Part shown: piece after piece, positions 7,935-17,274 of the stretch
Position numbering within the stretch: position 1 is the first letter of the stretch
Layout of the letters: each line of letters begins with the position of its first letter
Assembly: GCA_009773375.1 (NCBI GenBank)
Contig: WRPH01000001.1
Coordinates: 1 to 64,000 of the forward strand
Direction of reading: 5' to 3'
DNA length: 64,000 bases
Origin: Paracoccaceae bacterium
Lineage (GTDB): Bacteria > Pseudomonadota > Alphaproteobacteria > Rhodobacterales > Rhodobacteraceae
Position numbers and translations under genes: made by a program
Notes under the pieces: model-generated
The model's database searches: none
Told to the model about the DNA's origin: nothing
What the model saw: the letters and a program-made list of their open reading frames with translations, nothing else

Positions 7935-9161
7935 ATGAATTCGGGTGGTGGCATGCGCGGCGTTTTTGGTCTGATCCTGGCCTGTCTCGGCCTGCTGCTG
8001 GCGCTGCCTGGGGCGAAGGGGCAAGACATGCAAGAGCTGAGCGAAGCCGGGTTGCAGGATTGGATTGCGGGCTTTCGTGGCCGGGCTTTGGCACAGGGCG
8101 TGTCTGCGGCGGTGTTCGACGACGTGATGGCGCAGGTGCATTATCTGCCCGACGTGGTGGAACGCGACCGCAAGCAGGACGAATTCACCAAGACCATCTG
8201 GGATTATCTGGACAAGGCAGTTTCAGACGACCGCATTGCAGCGGGGCAACGGGCGCTGCACGACCATGCGGCGGTGCTGGACCGGATCGAGGCGGCTTAC
8301 GGCGTTGATAAGCATGTCATTCTGGCGATCTGGGGGCTGGAAAGCGCCTATGGCGCGGTGCGCGGCGATATCTATACGCCGGGCGCCTTGGCCAGTCTGG
8401 CCTATGAGGGGCGGCGTGAGGCGTTCTTTGAGGCGGAGCTGGTGGCGGCCTTGCAGATCGTGCAATCGGGCAATGTGACGGTTGATCAGATGCTGGGCAG
8501 CTGGGCGGGTGCGATGGGGCATACCCAGTTCATGCCGAGTTCATATCTGAAACTGGCGGTGGATTTCGACGGCAATGGCCGTGCGCAAATCTGGGCCGAA
8601 GACCCGACCGATGCGCTGGCCTCGACCGCGGCCTACCTTGCCAATGCAGGCTGGAAAACCGGCGGACGTTGGGGCGATGAGGTGACGCTGCCCGCAGGCT
8701 TTGACTACGGTCTTGCCGGGGACCGCACGCAAAAGCCGATGGCGGCCTGGGCGGCGCTGGGGCTGCGGGCGTCGGATGGCGACGCCTTAACAGGCAACGG
8801 CTGGGCGGCGCTTTTGCTGCCCGCAGGCGCGCGTGGCCCGGCGTTTCTGGTGCAAGACAACTTTGCCGCGATCGAGGCCTATAACAAGGCCGACAGCTAT
8901 GTGATCGCAGTGGGTCATCTGGCAGATCGCATTCGCGGCGGGGCCGGGTTTATCGGCAGCTGGCCGCGCGATCTGCGGGCGCTGACCCTGCCGGAGCGGA
9001 TTGAAATGCAGCAGCACCTGCTGGACGCGGGGGTTTATGCCGGCGAAGCCGACGGCAAGGTCGGCCCGCTGACGGTGACAGCCGTGCGGGCGTTTCAGCG
9101 CAAAATAGGTCTGATTCCAGATGGTTATCCCAGTCTGGATGTGCTGACGCGTCTGCGCTAG
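7935..9161 (+). CDS. Lytic murein transglycosylase (MltB-like, SLT_2 + PG-binding domain), 408 aa
   Basis: A signal peptide (about residues 7-30, GVFGLILACLGLLLALPGAKG) is followed by an SLT_2 domain with WGLESAYG (catalytic Glu), GSWAGAMGHTQFMPSSY and FDGNGRAQIW. The C-terminal PG_binding_1 domain (about residues 345-408) contains GVYAGEADGKVGPLTVTAVRAFQ. It cleaves peptidoglycan glycan strands to 1,6-anhydro products in the periplasm. ATG 7935 or ATG 7953 are both possible starts. The later one gives a textbook signal. The signal carries no lipobox Cys, so it is soluble, unlike E. coli MltB. Confidence 0.92.
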   Translation: MNSGGGMRGVFGLILACLGLLLALPGAKGQDMQELSEAGLQDWIAGFRGRALAQGVSAAVFDDVMAQVHYLPDVVERDRKQDEFTKTIWDYLDKAVSDDRIAAGQRALHDHAAVLDRIEAAYGVDKHVILAIWGLESAYGAVRGDIYTPGALASLAYEGRREAFFEAELVAALQIVQSGNVTVDQMLGSWAGAMGHTQFMPSSYLKLAVDFDGNGRAQIWAEDPTDALASTAAYLANAGWKTGGRWGDEVTLPAGFDYGLAGDRTQKPMAAWAALGLRASDGDALTGNGWAALLLPAGARGPAFLVQDNFAAIEAYNKADSYVIAVGHLADRIRGGAGFIGSWPRDLRALTLPERIEMQQHLLDAGVYAGEADGKVGPLTVTAVRAFQRKIGLIPDGYPSLDVLTRLR

Positions 9162-9183
9162 GGCGGCAAGGCGCAGGCGGGAT

Positions 9184-9792
9184 TTACAGCGGGGGCTTTG
9201 ACCGCTTGGCTTTCGGGATATGGGCTTCCACCAGTGACCGTTGCAGCTTCTGCTCGGCCAACAGCACGACTTGGGCGGCGGCGCGGGCATCTTCGCCGGC
9301 GTCATGGTGATCAAACTGCAAGGACAACTGCTTTTTCAGATGCGCCAGCCCGTGGCCACCGTTGCCGATCCATTCCGGCCATGCCTTGCGGGCGATGGTG
9401 ACGGAATTGACCCAAAGGAAATCCGGCAGATCCAGCTGATAATGGCTGGCGGCGGCGGTAACGGCGCGCTGGTCAAAGCTGCTGTGCTGCACGATGGGTT
9501 GACGGGCCATGAACGGGGCGAGATGCGCCATCACTGCGGGAAAATCCGGTGCGCCCGACACACGGGCGGCGTCAATGCCATGCAGGCGGATATTGAAGAA
9601 GGCAAAGGCCGTCTTAGGGTCAACCAGCAGGCTGAAAGTGTCGATCCGGCCAAAGTGATCAACGCAGGCAAAGCCGACCTGACAGATACTGTGCGCGGCA
9701 CCGCAGGCGGTTTCAACGTCAAACGCGACAAAGCGATACTGGCCGATATTGGCGGCAACCTGTGCAGGCAGCACGGGCTTAGGCCCGGCCAC
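9184..9792 (-). CDS. DEDDh 3'-5' exonuclease (DnaQ/PolC-like), 202 aa
   Basis: An RNase-H-like exonuclease fold with VAFDVETA (first Asp/Glu pair), QHSSFDQRAV (middle Asp) and HHDAGEDARAAA (final His-Asp pair, DEDDh type) forms the two-metal site. It starts with GTG 9792, overlapping the MFS stop by 14 bases, so it is translationally coupled to it. The fused BRCT domain seen in some family members is absent, and no polymerase or GIY-YIG domain follows. Likely a DNA repair or RNA-trimming nuclease. The substrate is unproven. Confidence 0.85.
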   Translation of the reverse strand: MAGPKPVLPAQVAANIGQYRFVAFDVETACGAAHSICQVGFACVDHFGRIDTFSLLVDPKTAFAFFNIRLHGIDAARVSGAPDFPAVMAHLAPFMARQPIVQHSSFDQRAVTAAASHYQLDLPDFLWVNSVTIARKAWPEWIGNGGHGLAHLKKQLSLQFDHHDAGEDARAAAQVVLLAEQKLQRSLVEAHIPKAKRSKPPL

Positions 9793-10996
9793 GCGACGGG
9801 CGCAGCGTGCCCAGACGCGGATGCAGTTGACCTGCGATCAGCCAAGCGGCCCCAAACGCCAGACCCGAAGCGGCGAAGATGAAGTTCAGCGGTGCCACCC
9901 ACAGCACCAGCCAAGCCATGCCGGGGGTGGCAATGCCCGACACATCGCGGAAGCTGGAGTAGACGGCGGCCATCTCGGCGCGCTCTGACGGTTTGACCGA
10001 CATCATGAAGGGCAGGCCACCGACCACGTCCAGCATCACCAGACCGAAGGCTCCAAAGAACAGACAGATCGCGGCGAGCCATGGCAAGGGCGCAACCACA
10101 GTGGCGGCGCAGAACAGAACGGCGCAATAGACCAGCGACCAGCGCAGCGCGATACGCACAGTGCGCCGCCGCACCCAAGCCGCCATGAACGGCGACAACA
10201 ACAGCGTTGCGTTGGACACCGACAGCATGAAGCCACCCAGCTTGTCGCCCAAACCGGCCTCGATGCAGAAAATCGGCACATAGACGACATAGACCCACCA
10301 GCCACAGCTGCGGATAACCGCAAACAGCCAGCCCGCGATCAACCGGGGTTGCTGGAAAAAGCGGCTCAGATAGGCCAGCGGATTGACGGCGGGGCCTTTC
10401 GCCTTGGTGATCTGCTTGCCGCTGCCCAGCCGCATGAACCAGAACGCCACCAGAAGCACGACTGCAAACACCGCGGCCAGCAGGAACGGCAGCGGCGGCC
10501 AGACCGAGCGCAGCCAGACCCCTGTCATCGGGCCAATCGCCCAAGGCGCTGCGGCATAAACCATTTGCAGGCTTTGGGTGCGCCCCAGATCGGCGCGCGG
10601 CACATAATCCAGCACATAGGCGTTGAAGCAGACAAAACAGGTGACGGTGGCCATCGACATGATCAGAATGCCCAGTTGCACCGACCAGGATTGCCCGAGC
10701 ACGAACAGCGCCATCGAGATCAGATACAGGATGCAGCCCGCCGAATAGACCCAGCGGCGCGGCCAGATCTGGGTCAGCCGTGGCACCATCAGGCCCCAGA
10801 ACAGCGTGATCACGCCAGCGGTGAAATAGACGGTGGACAGGTTTTGCGCCGAGCCTAACGCATCGTAAACCGCAATCGGGATGGTCGAGATCAAGATGCC
10901 ACGCACCGCCGCCTCCAACCCGGCGAGCCATGCGAAATGCTGGATCTTCGGGGTGGGGGCGTGTTTCAACTCAAGGGATTGATACCGCAGGGCCAT
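9779..10996 (-). CDS. MFS transporter, 405 aa
   Basis: About twelve hydrophobic segments are visible, with a loop of charged residues between TM6 and TM7 (RLGSGKQITKAKG) that divides the two six-helix halves. The loop after TM2 has RLTQIWPRRWV, similar to the MFS A-motif position. The start at ATG 10996 is chosen because longer in-frame starts would run into recO. It lies 67 bases downstream of recO and probably shares its transcript. The substrate is not deducible. The N-terminal soluble part MALRYQSLELKHAPTPKIQH is typical for a cytoplasmic lead. Confidence 0.85.
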   Translation of the reverse strand: MALRYQSLELKHAPTPKIQHFAWLAGLEAAVRGILISTIPIAVYDALGSAQNLSTVYFTAGVITLFWGLMVPRLTQIWPRRWVYSAGCILYLISMALFVLGQSWSVQLGILIMSMATVTCFVCFNAYVLDYVPRADLGRTQSLQMVYAAAPWAIGPMTGVWLRSVWPPLPFLLAAVFAVVLLVAFWFMRLGSGKQITKAKGPAVNPLAYLSRFFQQPRLIAGWLFAVIRSCGWWVYVVYVPIFCIEAGLGDKLGGFMLSVSNATLLLSPFMAAWVRRRTVRIALRWSLVYCAVLFCAATVVAPLPWLAAICLFFGAFGLVMLDVVGGLPFMMSVKPSERAEMAAVYSSFRDVSGIATPGMAWLVLWVAPLNFIFAASGLAFGAAWLIAGQLHPRLGTLRPSRGRA

Positions 10997-11063
10997 GGCG
11001 GCAGTTGGCCTGTCGGAGCCGGGCCGGTCTGCGCCAGAGACGACATGTCGAGCCTGTCTGCGA

Positions 11064-11780
11064 CTATTCTCGCGCCAGCAGATCCAGCAGGCGGTGGCGG
11101 GCCTCGGGCAGCGGGCGGCCGTTGAGCGTGGGTTCAAGGCTGCGGGTCAGGAAATGGCCGGTGATCGCCAGACCCTGCGCGATTTCAATACGGCTGGCAG
11201 GCCCCTGCCCCAGCATCACCGGCGGCAACGGCAGCAAGCGCGCGGCCCAATCGCCCGCCGCATCGCGGTTCACCGCCCGCCCGGTTTTCGGGGAAACATA
11301 GGCCAGATCCTCACGGCTGCCGGTGATGGCGCAGCGGGTCAGATCCAGTGCAAAGCCCAGTTCCTCCAGCAGCGCCTGTTCCCAGCGCAGGTAGTCGGGC
11401 GGCCAGCCGGGAGTTTGCAGCGCATTCAGCAAGGCGATGCTGTGGCGATAGAGGGCGGGATGCGATTCACGCTCTGGCAAGGCGGCATGCAGCATGGCGC
11501 AGATCGCGTTCAACCCGGCCAGAGCCAACCGGTCCGCCATAAGCCCGGCGCGGCTTTGCAAGGGTTCCACCGTGTAGCTGCCGATCTGTTCATCCAGCCG
11601 CGCCCGCCAGACCACATCGACCTGCGTTCCGGGTTGCACCACAGCCGCCATCCGACGCGAGGCGCCGCCGCGCACCACCCCGGCATGACGCCCATGCGCC
11701 GCCGTGAATACTTCGATGATCGCCGAGCTCTCGCCATGCGGCCGCATGGTCAGCACAGCACCTTGGTCTCGCCATTCCAT
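11064..11780 (-). CDS. recO: DNA repair protein RecO, 238 aa
   Basis: RecO loads RecA in the RecFOR pathway. The N-terminal OB-fold ([21 protein letters not shown]) and the helical C-domain with [20 protein letters not shown] and a short [13 protein letters not shown] stretch match the alphaproteobacterial family. The Cys4 zinc site of some RecO proteins is absent. ATG 11780 is chosen over 11822 because the family begins at MEW. It follows the era/DUF1491 block across a small plus-strand gene. Confidence 0.95.
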   Translation of the reverse strand: MEWRDQGAVLTMRPHGESSAIIEVFTAAHGRHAGVVRGGASRRMAAVVQPGTQVDVVWRARLDEQIGSYTVEPLQSRAGLMADRLALAGLNAICAMLHAALPERESHPALYRHSIALLNALQTPGWPPDYLRWEQALLEELGFALDLTRCAITGSREDLAYVSPKTGRAVNRDAAGDWAARLLPLPPVMLGQGPASRIEIAQGLAITGHFLTRSLEPTLNGRPLPEARHRLLDLLARE

Positions 11781-11831
11781 CACGGAAGTATCGGGCTTGC
11801 GGCGGCTTCGGGCAAGGCGCAAACTGCGGCC

Positions 11832-12437
11832 ATGCTTGCGCGCCTGACTGCCTTTGCCTTGGCCATTCTGATCCTTGCTGCGCTGCGGGCGCAGTTTGAC
11901 GCGCTACCCGAGCAAGCGGGCGTGGTCGATCTGACCGCGCGGCTGTGGCTGATGGCCGGGTTTTTCACCATCCTGACCAATGGCTTGATCGCGCTGCATT
12001 TGTTTGCGGTGGTGAAGGGCTGGCAAATCCCCGCCTCGCGCGCGGCGGGGCTGCTGCTGTCGATCACGGTGGTGGGGCTGATCTACCATATTCTGCTGGC
12101 GCGACTGTGGAACCCGCAAGGGCTGGGATGGTGGGCGGATCAGGGGCTGCATACGGCGGTGCCGTTGGGCTACTTCGGCTGGTGGCTGGCCTTCGCGCCG
12201 AAAGCCGTCAGGCGGCGTGATGTGCCGGTCTGGCTGATCTGGCCTGCCTGCTATGGCGGCTATGCGATGATCAGGGGCGCGATGACCGGGTTCTGGCCCT
12301 ACCCGTTCCTGAACGCCGACGCCTTGGGCTGGCCCGCCGTGGCAATGAATCTTGCTTTGTTGCTGCTGGTCTTCGCCGGGCTGGGTGTTGCCCTGCTTGT
12401 CATCGCTAGCCGACTTCAGCCCGCCAGACCCGGCTGA
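11832..12437 (+). CDS. Pr6Pr (FAR-17a/AIG1-like) family membrane protein, 201 aa
   Basis: Six hydrophobic segments, with [15 protein letters not shown] (TM2), [19 protein letters not shown] (TM3), a [22 protein letters not shown] stretch (TM4) and [23 protein letters not shown] (TM5 and loop). The conserved TxLTN, YH and H-P patterns are those of the Pr6Pr family of six-helix proteins of unknown biochemical role. It is the only plus-strand gene inside the rpoZ-to-recO block, divergent from recO and overlapping the DUF1491 gene convergently by 22 bases. Confidence 0.8.
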   Translation: MLARLTAFALAILILAALRAQFDALPEQAGVVDLTARLWLMAGFFTILTNGLIALHLFAVVKGWQIPASRAAGLLLSITVVGLIYHILLARLWNPQGLGWWADQGLHTAVPLGYFGWWLAFAPKAVRRRDVPVWLIWPACYGGYAMIRGAMTGFWPYPFLNADALGWPAVAMNLALLLLVFAGLGVALLVIASRLQPARPG

Positions 12438-12751
12438 TCCAACAGGGTGCGGCCCTGCCGGTCCTCCAATTCGATCACCCACAGATCGCGGTCGCGTGCC
12501 CGCTGTCGCGCCAACAGCGCATCCACTTCGGGTTCCGGCCCCTCGGCCAGAACCACCCACACCCGCGCATCCGATGCCAGATCAAAACTGCGCTGAAACG
12601 CCCGCGCCTGACCATCCAGCGTGGCGACCTTCACCACCACCGCCCCCGCCGTGGCATCGCCCTTCGCCGTCACATAGACCGGAATATCCGCCAGCCGCAG
12701 CCGGGTCAGATAGGCGGCCACCCAGATGCCCGAGGTCAGGCGCGGTTCCAT
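12416..12751 (-). CDS. DUF1491 family protein, 111 aa
   Basis: The protein reads MEPRLTSGIWVAAYLTRLRL, then a VYVTAKGDATAGAVVVKV strand pair and a C-terminal [22 protein letters not shown], the DUF1491 pattern found next to era/recO in Rhodobacterales. Start at ATG 12751 is supported by AGAGAGG six bases upstream. An ATG two codons earlier has no such site. That ribosome site is itself part of dispersed element copy B (12754-12776). Function unknown. Confidence 0.82.
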   Translation of the reverse strand: MEPRLTSGIWVAAYLTRLRLADIPVYVTAKGDATAGAVVVKVATLDGQARAFQRSFDLASDARVWVVLAEGPEPEVDALLARQRARDRDLWVIELEDRQGRTLLDQPGLAG

Positions 12752-12753
12752 GG

Positions 12754-12776
12754 TCATCCTCTCTGCCCAAATATCC
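12754..12776. repeat. Dispersed element core, copy B
   Basis: This 23-bp stretch ends CCAAATATCC and matches copy A (3233-3255) at 22 of 23 positions. It lacks the large inverted repeats of copy A. Read on the minus strand it supplies the AGAGAGG ribosome site of the DUF1491 gene. Confidence 0.65.
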
Positions 12777-12817
12777 AAAGGCCTGAACGCTGAGGTACCG
12801 CATCATGGCGGGAAAGC

Positions 12818-12862
12818 GAAATTTTCCAAAAATTTCGGCCCGGAATTTTGCTTCAAAATTCC
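12818..12862. terminator. Double AT-rich hairpin after era
   Basis: Two consecutive stems: GAAATTT/AAATTTC (12818-12824 with 12830-12836) and GGAATTTTG/CAAAATTCC (12842-12850 with 12854-12862, 3-nt loop). They lie just past the era stop codon and contrast with the GC-rich surroundings. A similar double hairpin lies after rlmH (44624-44670). Likely terminator or 3'-end processing structure. Confidence 0.55.
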
Positions 12863-12868
12863 GCCGCC

Positions 12869-13822
12869 TCAGGCCTCGCCGTCTTTGTAATCCAGACCCA
12901 TTTCCGAATAACGCTCGGGCTCATCCTGCCAGTTTTCGCGGACTTTCACCTGCAAAAACAGATGCACGGTGCGGCCCAGAAACTCCGAGATATCCGCCCG
13001 CGCCGATTGGCCGATCGACTTGATGGTCTCACCCTTGTTGCCCAGCACGATGCCCTTATGACCATCGCGCGAGACGTAGATGATCTGATCAATCCGGGTG
13101 GACCCGTCCGGCTTGTCTTCCCATTTCTCGGTTTCCACCGTCAACTGATACGGCAGTTCTTCGTGCAGACGCAGGGTCAGCTTTTCGCGGGTAATCTCGG
13201 AGGCAATCATCCGCATCGGCAGATCGGCGATCTGGTCTTCGGGGTAGAACCACGGGCCATCGGGAAGCTGTTCCGCCAGCCATTCACGCAAGTCTTTGAC
13301 GCCATAGCCTTTTTCTGCCGAGATCATGAAGGTCTTGGCAAATGGAAACGCCGTATTCATCTTTTCGGCCAGCGCCAGCAGCACCTCGGCCTTGACCTTG
13401 TCGATCTTGTTGATCGCCAAAGCGACCGCTTGCCCTTGCGGGATCTGGTCTTTCATCCGGTCGATGATGGCTTCGACGCCGTCAGTCAAACCACGGTTCG
13501 CCTCGATCAGCAGCACGATCAGATCGGCGTCGGCAGCACCGCCCCAGGCGGCTTTGACCATGGCACGATCCAGCCGGCGGCGCGGGCGGAACAGGCCGGG
13601 GGTATCGACGAAGACGATCTGCGCCACACCCTCCATCGCCACGCCGCGAATACGGGTGCGGGTGGTTTGAACCTTGTGCGTCACGATGGAAACCTTCGCG
13701 CCCACCATGCGGTTCAAGAGGGTGGATTTGCCCGCGTTCGGCTCGCCGATCAGCGCCACAAAGCCTGCGCGGGTGCCGGGGCCGTCGGGCATCCGGCCGG
13801 TGAGTTTGCTGTCTTCAATCAT
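12869..13822 (-). CDS. era: GTPase Era, 317 aa
   Basis: A ribosome-assembly GTPase that binds the 3' end of 16S rRNA. G-motifs: GEPNAGKST (G1), DTPGLF (G3) and NKID (G4). The C-terminal KH domain has [10 protein letters not shown] and the [25 protein letters not shown] segment. I use ATG 13822 (MIEDSKLTG), which overlaps the end of rnc by 8 bases. The longer frame would run through rnc. Part of the lepB-rnc-era operon. Confidence 0.97.
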   Translation of the reverse strand: MIEDSKLTGRMPDGPGTRAGFVALIGEPNAGKSTLLNRMVGAKVSIVTHKVQTTRTRIRGVAMEGVAQIVFVDTPGLFRPRRRLDRAMVKAAWGGAADADLIVLLIEANRGLTDGVEAIIDRMKDQIPQGQAVALAINKIDKVKAEVLLALAEKMNTAFPFAKTFMISAEKGYGVKDLREWLAEQLPDGPWFYPEDQIADLPMRMIASEITREKLTLRLHEELPYQLTVETEKWEDKPDGSTRIDQIIYVSRDGHKGIVLGNKGETIKSIGQSARADISEFLGRTVHLFLQVKVRENWQDEPERYSEMGLDYKDGEA

Positions 13823-14504
13823 CAGAATTCTCCATCCGGGCCAGAAGGGCGCGGGCTGCGGCCTGTTCGGCCACGCGTTTCGATCCGGCGCGGGCGCGTT
13901 CGGCCTCGCCGCTGGCCAGCCGCACCTCGACGGTAAACATCGGCTGGTGGTCCGGGCCTTCGCGGCCCTGTTCGGTATAGACGGGGGGTGGCATGGCGCG
14001 CGCCTGCGCCCATTCCTGCAACGAGGTTTTCGGATCGCGGGCGTCTTGTTCCACCGCGCCAATGCGACCGCCCCAAAGCCGCAAGATCAGCGCGCGGGCG
14101 GCATCAAATCCGCCGTCCTGATAGACGGCTGCAATCACCGCCTCCATCGCGTCGCCCAGCAAAGCCTCTTTGCGGCGCCCGCCCGACAGCATTTCCGACC
14201 GCCCCAGCTTCAGCACATCACCCAAGCCAACCTCGCGCGCGACTTCGGCGCAGGCCTCTTTGCGGACCAAGGCGTTGAAGCGGGGCGCAAGCTGACCTTC
14301 AGAGGCTGAGGTATCAGCGCCCAGCAGCGCCTCGGCCATCACCAGACCCAGCACGCGGTCGCCCAGGAATTCCAACCGCTGGTTGTCGGGACGGGTGGAG
14401 GAGGAAATCGAGGCATGCGTCACCGCGCGCAGCAGCAGCTCGGGCTGGCGGAAAACGTGTCCGATCCGGGCCTCGAAGGCCTTGAGATCCGCCGCGAGCC
14501 TCAC
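13815..14504 (-). CDS. rnc: Ribonuclease III, 229 aa
   Basis: Double-stranded-RNA endonuclease that processes rRNA and sRNA duplexes. The catalytic signature [15 protein letters not shown] and [18 protein letters not shown] provide the metal-binding Asp/Glu pairs. The C-terminal dsRBD has [19 protein letters not shown] and [18 protein letters not shown] start at 14504 overlaps the lepB TGA (GTGA), so the genes are translationally coupled. Confidence 0.97.
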   Translation of the reverse strand: MRLAADLKAFEARIGHVFRQPELLLRAVTHASISSSTRPDNQRLEFLGDRVLGLVMAEALLGADTSASEGQLAPRFNALVRKEACAEVAREVGLGDVLKLGRSEMLSGGRRKEALLGDAMEAVIAAVYQDGGFDAARALILRLWGGRIGAVEQDARDPKTSLQEWAQARAMPPPVYTEQGREGPDHQPMFTVEVRLASGEAERARAGSKRVAEQAAARALLARMENSDD

Positions 14505-15280
14505 TCCACCGCCTTGAAGAAACGATCCGACCGCCAGGTCCAGAAATACAGCATCGACGCCCCTGCCGACGAGAACATGATGCGGTCGGCGCGGCCGATC
14601 AGGAATTCGGCGGGCACAAAACCGACGCCGCCAACGGCCTGAGCAAAGCGGCTGTCCTGACTGTTGTCGCGGTTGTCGCCCATGAAGAAATAGTTGCCCT
14701 CGGGCACGGTGAACACATCGGTGTTGTCAGCAAAGCCATCAGCCTCGATGTTCAGCACCGGATGGGTGACGCCATTCGGCAGCGTTTCAAGGAAACGCGG
14801 CTTCTCGCAGATCGCACCATCGCCAACTGCGCCGTTTTCACAGCGCGGGCGGTTCTTCATCGGGCCTTGCGGTTCCATCACTTCTTCGAAGACGCCATCG
14901 GGCACCTGCGGCACCACGGCGCCGTTGATATAGAGGATGCCCTCTTTTACCTGAATCTTGTCGCCCGGCAGACCGATCAGCCGCTTGACCATATCCGATC
15001 CGTTGACCGGGTGGCGGAACACGATCACGTCGCCGCGCTCTGGCTCCGAGGCCATGATCCGGCCGGAAATCGGGCAGATCGAGAACGGGCAGGAGTATTT
15101 CGAATAGCCATAGGCCATCTTGTTGACGAAAACGAAGTCACCGATCAACAGCGTGCTTTTCATCGATTCCGAAGGAATCCAGAACGGCTGAAACAGCAGG
15201 GTGCGGAACAGGCCCGCGATCAGCAGCGCGTACACCACGGTTTTCACCGTTTCAACAATGCCGCCTTCATTTTTCGCCAT
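14501..15280 (-). CDS. lepB: Signal peptidase I, 259 aa
   Basis: It removes Sec/Tat signal peptides at the outer face of the inner membrane. One N-terminal membrane anchor (about residues 12-30). The Ser/Lys dyad is in IPSESM (Ser39) and [11 protein letters not shown] (Lys99), and the late box is [11 protein letters not shown]. Four Cys residues (64, 69 and a later pair in RCENG...ICEK) are in periplasmic inserts and could pair. First gene of the lepB-rnc-era unit. Confidence 0.97.
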   Translation of the reverse strand: MAKNEGGIVETVKTVVYALLIAGLFRTLLFQPFWIPSESMKSTLLIGDFVFVNKMAYGYSKYSCPFSICPISGRIMASEPERGDVIVFRHPVNGSDMVKRLIGLPGDKIQVKEGILYINGAVVPQVPDGVFEEVMEPQGPMKNRPRCENGAVGDGAICEKPRFLETLPNGVTHPVLNIEADGFADNTDVFTVPEGNYFFMGDNRDNSQDSRFAQAVGGVGFVPAEFLIGRADRIMFSSAGASMLYFWTWRSDRFFKAVE

Positions 15281-15333
15281 GATGTCCGTGTTCCTTCAGG
15301 TTTGCCGCTACATGCGCGCGAGGGCCTTCGGAG

Positions 15334-15747
15334 TCAAGTTGGCGCGGGGCCGGGGCGGGCCTCGATCACCACGAAAGCCTGCGCCCAAGGGTGATCATCG
15401 GTCAAAGTGACGTGAATGACGGCGTGATGGTCCGGCGGTGTCATCTCCGCCAGACGGTCAGCCGCCCAGCCGGTGAGGTGCATCACAGGTTGGCCGCTGC
15501 GCAGATTAGAGACGGCCATATCCTTCCAGCTGATCCCCATCGCAAGGCCGGTGCCAAGCGCTTTGGAGCAGGCCTCTTTCGCGGCCCAACGTTTGGCGTA
15601 GGTGGCCGCGATGCTATGCGGGCGGCTTTCGGCCTTGGCCTGCTCACGTTCAGTGAAGACGCGGGTTTTGAAACGGCTGCCAAAGCGGGCCAACGTCGCC
15701 TCGATCCGGTCGATATTTGCGAGGTCTGATCCGACGCCGAGGATCAC
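15334..15747 (-). CDS. acpS: Holo-[acyl-carrier-protein] synthase, 137 aa
   Basis: It transfers 4'-phosphopantetheine from CoA to acyl carrier protein. Signature motifs [13 protein letters not shown] (Asp of the Mg site) and [18 protein letters not shown] (KRWAAKEA core) are intact. It overlaps the pdxJ stop by 4 bases (ATGA). Next gene downstream is lepB after 53 bases. Confidence 0.97.
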   Translation of the reverse strand: MILGVGSDLANIDRIEATLARFGSRFKTRVFTEREQAKAESRPHSIAATYAKRWAAKEACSKALGTGLAMGISWKDMAVSNLRSGQPVMHLTGWAADRLAEMTPPDHHAVIHVTLTDDHPWAQAFVVIEARPGPAPT

Positions 15748-16502
15748 GCCTGGGCCCCGCGCGCCTCGTCCATACGGCGGCGCATGTCTTCGATGGCAGG
15801 GCCAAGACCCAGATAGATCGCCTCGCCAATCAGGAAGTGGCCAATGTTCAGCTCGACGATTTCAGGAATGGCGGCGATGGGCGCGACGTTATCATAGGTC
15901 AGGCCGTGCCCAGCGTGGACTTCCAGCCCCAAGGCATGCGCCAGTGCAGCACCTTTGCGCAGGGCGTCAAGTTCGGCTTCGGCCTCGGCCAGACGGCCCT
16001 CGGCGTGCAGGTCGGAATAATGGCCGGTGTGCAACTCGACCACGGCAGCGCCGATACGGGCAGAGGCTTCGATCTGCGCCGGGGCGTGGCCGATGAACAT
16101 CGACACCCGGCAGCCCGCCTCGCGCAGCGGCTTGATATAGGCGGTCAGGCGGGCTTCGTCGCCCGCCACGTCCAGCCCGCCTTCGGTGGTGCGTTCTTCG
16201 CGCTTTTCCGGCACAAGGCAAACCGCATGCGGTTTCAGCCGCAAAATGATCGCGGCCATTTCGTCGGTCGCGGCGCATTCAAAATTCAGCGGAATGCCGA
16301 TGCCCGCCCGCAGCGCCTCCATATCGGCATCGCGGATGTGGCGACGGTCTTCGCGCAGATGCGCGGTGATACCGTCGGCCCCAGCAGCCTCGGCCAGCAG
16401 AGCGGCGCGCAGCGGGTCGGGCCAAGCCGAGCCGCGGGCGTTGCGCACGGTGGCGACGTGATCAATGTTGACGCCCAGACGCTGCCGTTTTACCGAAATC
16501 AT
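15744..16502 (-). CDS. pdxJ: Pyridoxine 5'-phosphate synthase, 252 aa
   Basis: It condenses 1-deoxyxylulose 5-phosphate and 3-amino-2-oxopropyl phosphate to pyridoxine 5'-phosphate. A TIM barrel with [29 protein letters not shown] (catalytic His/phosphate region), [40 protein letters not shown] and [16 protein letters not shown] 16502 is preferred to 16517 because AAGGAG lies 6 bases before it. Confidence 0.97.
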   Translation of the reverse strand: MISVKRQRLGVNIDHVATVRNARGSAWPDPLRAALLAEAAGADGITAHLREDRRHIRDADMEALRAGIGIPLNFECAATDEMAAIILRLKPHAVCLVPEKREERTTEGGLDVAGDEARLTAYIKPLREAGCRVSMFIGHAPAQIEASARIGAAVVELHTGHYSDLHAEGRLAEAEAELDALRKGAALAHALGLEVHAGHGLTYDNVAPIAAIPEIVELNIGHFLIGEAIYLGLGPAIEDMRRRMDEARGAQA

Positions 16503-16529
16503 GCTGCTCTCCTTCATGGTCTGATGGGC

Positions 16530-17249
16530 TTAGGGCGTATTGGTGCCGCCATCGTCGCCGCCTTCGTCGGTATCAAGACCGTCCTTTTCGCCACGCGCCA
16601 GCAAGCGCGCCCTCGCTTCGGCCACGGCAGCTTTCAGCTTGCGGCGGCGTTCGCGGCGTTCATCGGCCTTGGCGTGGCGGGCTTTCTGATAGGCCTGCAC
16701 GATTGGAATGGTGACGTAATAACCTATCAGCGACAGGATGATGCCGGGCAGCAAAGCGCCTATGAAGTAAGGCACATAGATGTCGTTCCAGAACTGGATC
16801 AACCCGCCCCATTGCATGTGATCATCGGTAAAGATCGCCACCATGTTGCGCCACAGATCGTGCCCGGCATGGCCAAAGGCGCGCGCGATACCCTCGGCCG
16901 ACAGCGGAGCCTCGACGCCCAAAAGCCAGTGGCCCAGCGTCATCGCGAACACCGCAAAGAACGGCGTGGTCACGGGATTGGTGTTGAATGTGCCCAACAG
17001 GGCAGCCAGCACATTGCCGCGCATCAGACGCGCTGCCCCCCATGCCGCGACAAATTGCAGCCCCGGCAGCGGCAGAAACCCGACCAGAGATCCGGCGAAA
17101 ATGCCACGCGCGATTCGGTGCGGTTCATCGGGCAGGCGGCTCATCCGGTGGATGACATAGCGCGTAGCGCGTTTGAACCCACCCCTCGGGTAGACCATCT
17201 CGCGCATCCAGGCGAGCCATCCCAGCGGTTTCCGCCGTTTGAAGACCAT
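16530..17249 (-). CDS. DUF2062 domain-containing membrane protein, 239 aa
   Basis: Residues about 20-180 are the DUF2062 pattern: PHRIARGIFAGSLVGFLPLPGLQF, RLMRGNVLAALLGTFNTNPVTTPFF (conserved NP-TTP motif) and two or three membrane helices around residues 52-75, 80-110 and 155-180. The C-terminal tail (about 190-239) is highly charged, Arg/Lys- then Asp/Gly-rich. It is encoded between rel and pdxJ, a position conserved in Rhodobacterales. Function unknown. Confidence 0.88.
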   Translation of the reverse strand: MVFKRRKPLGWLAWMREMVYPRGGFKRATRYVIHRMSRLPDEPHRIARGIFAGSLVGFLPLPGLQFVAAWGAARLMRGNVLAALLGTFNTNPVTTPFFAVFAMTLGHWLLGVEAPLSAEGIARAFGHAGHDLWRNMVAIFTDDHMQWGGLIQFWNDIYVPYFIGALLPGIILSLIGYYVTIPIVQAYQKARHAKADERRERRRKLKAAVAEARARLLARGEKDGLDTDEGGDDGGTNTP

Positions 17250-17274
17250 CGCCGGCCTGCTGCCTTCCTGCCCC

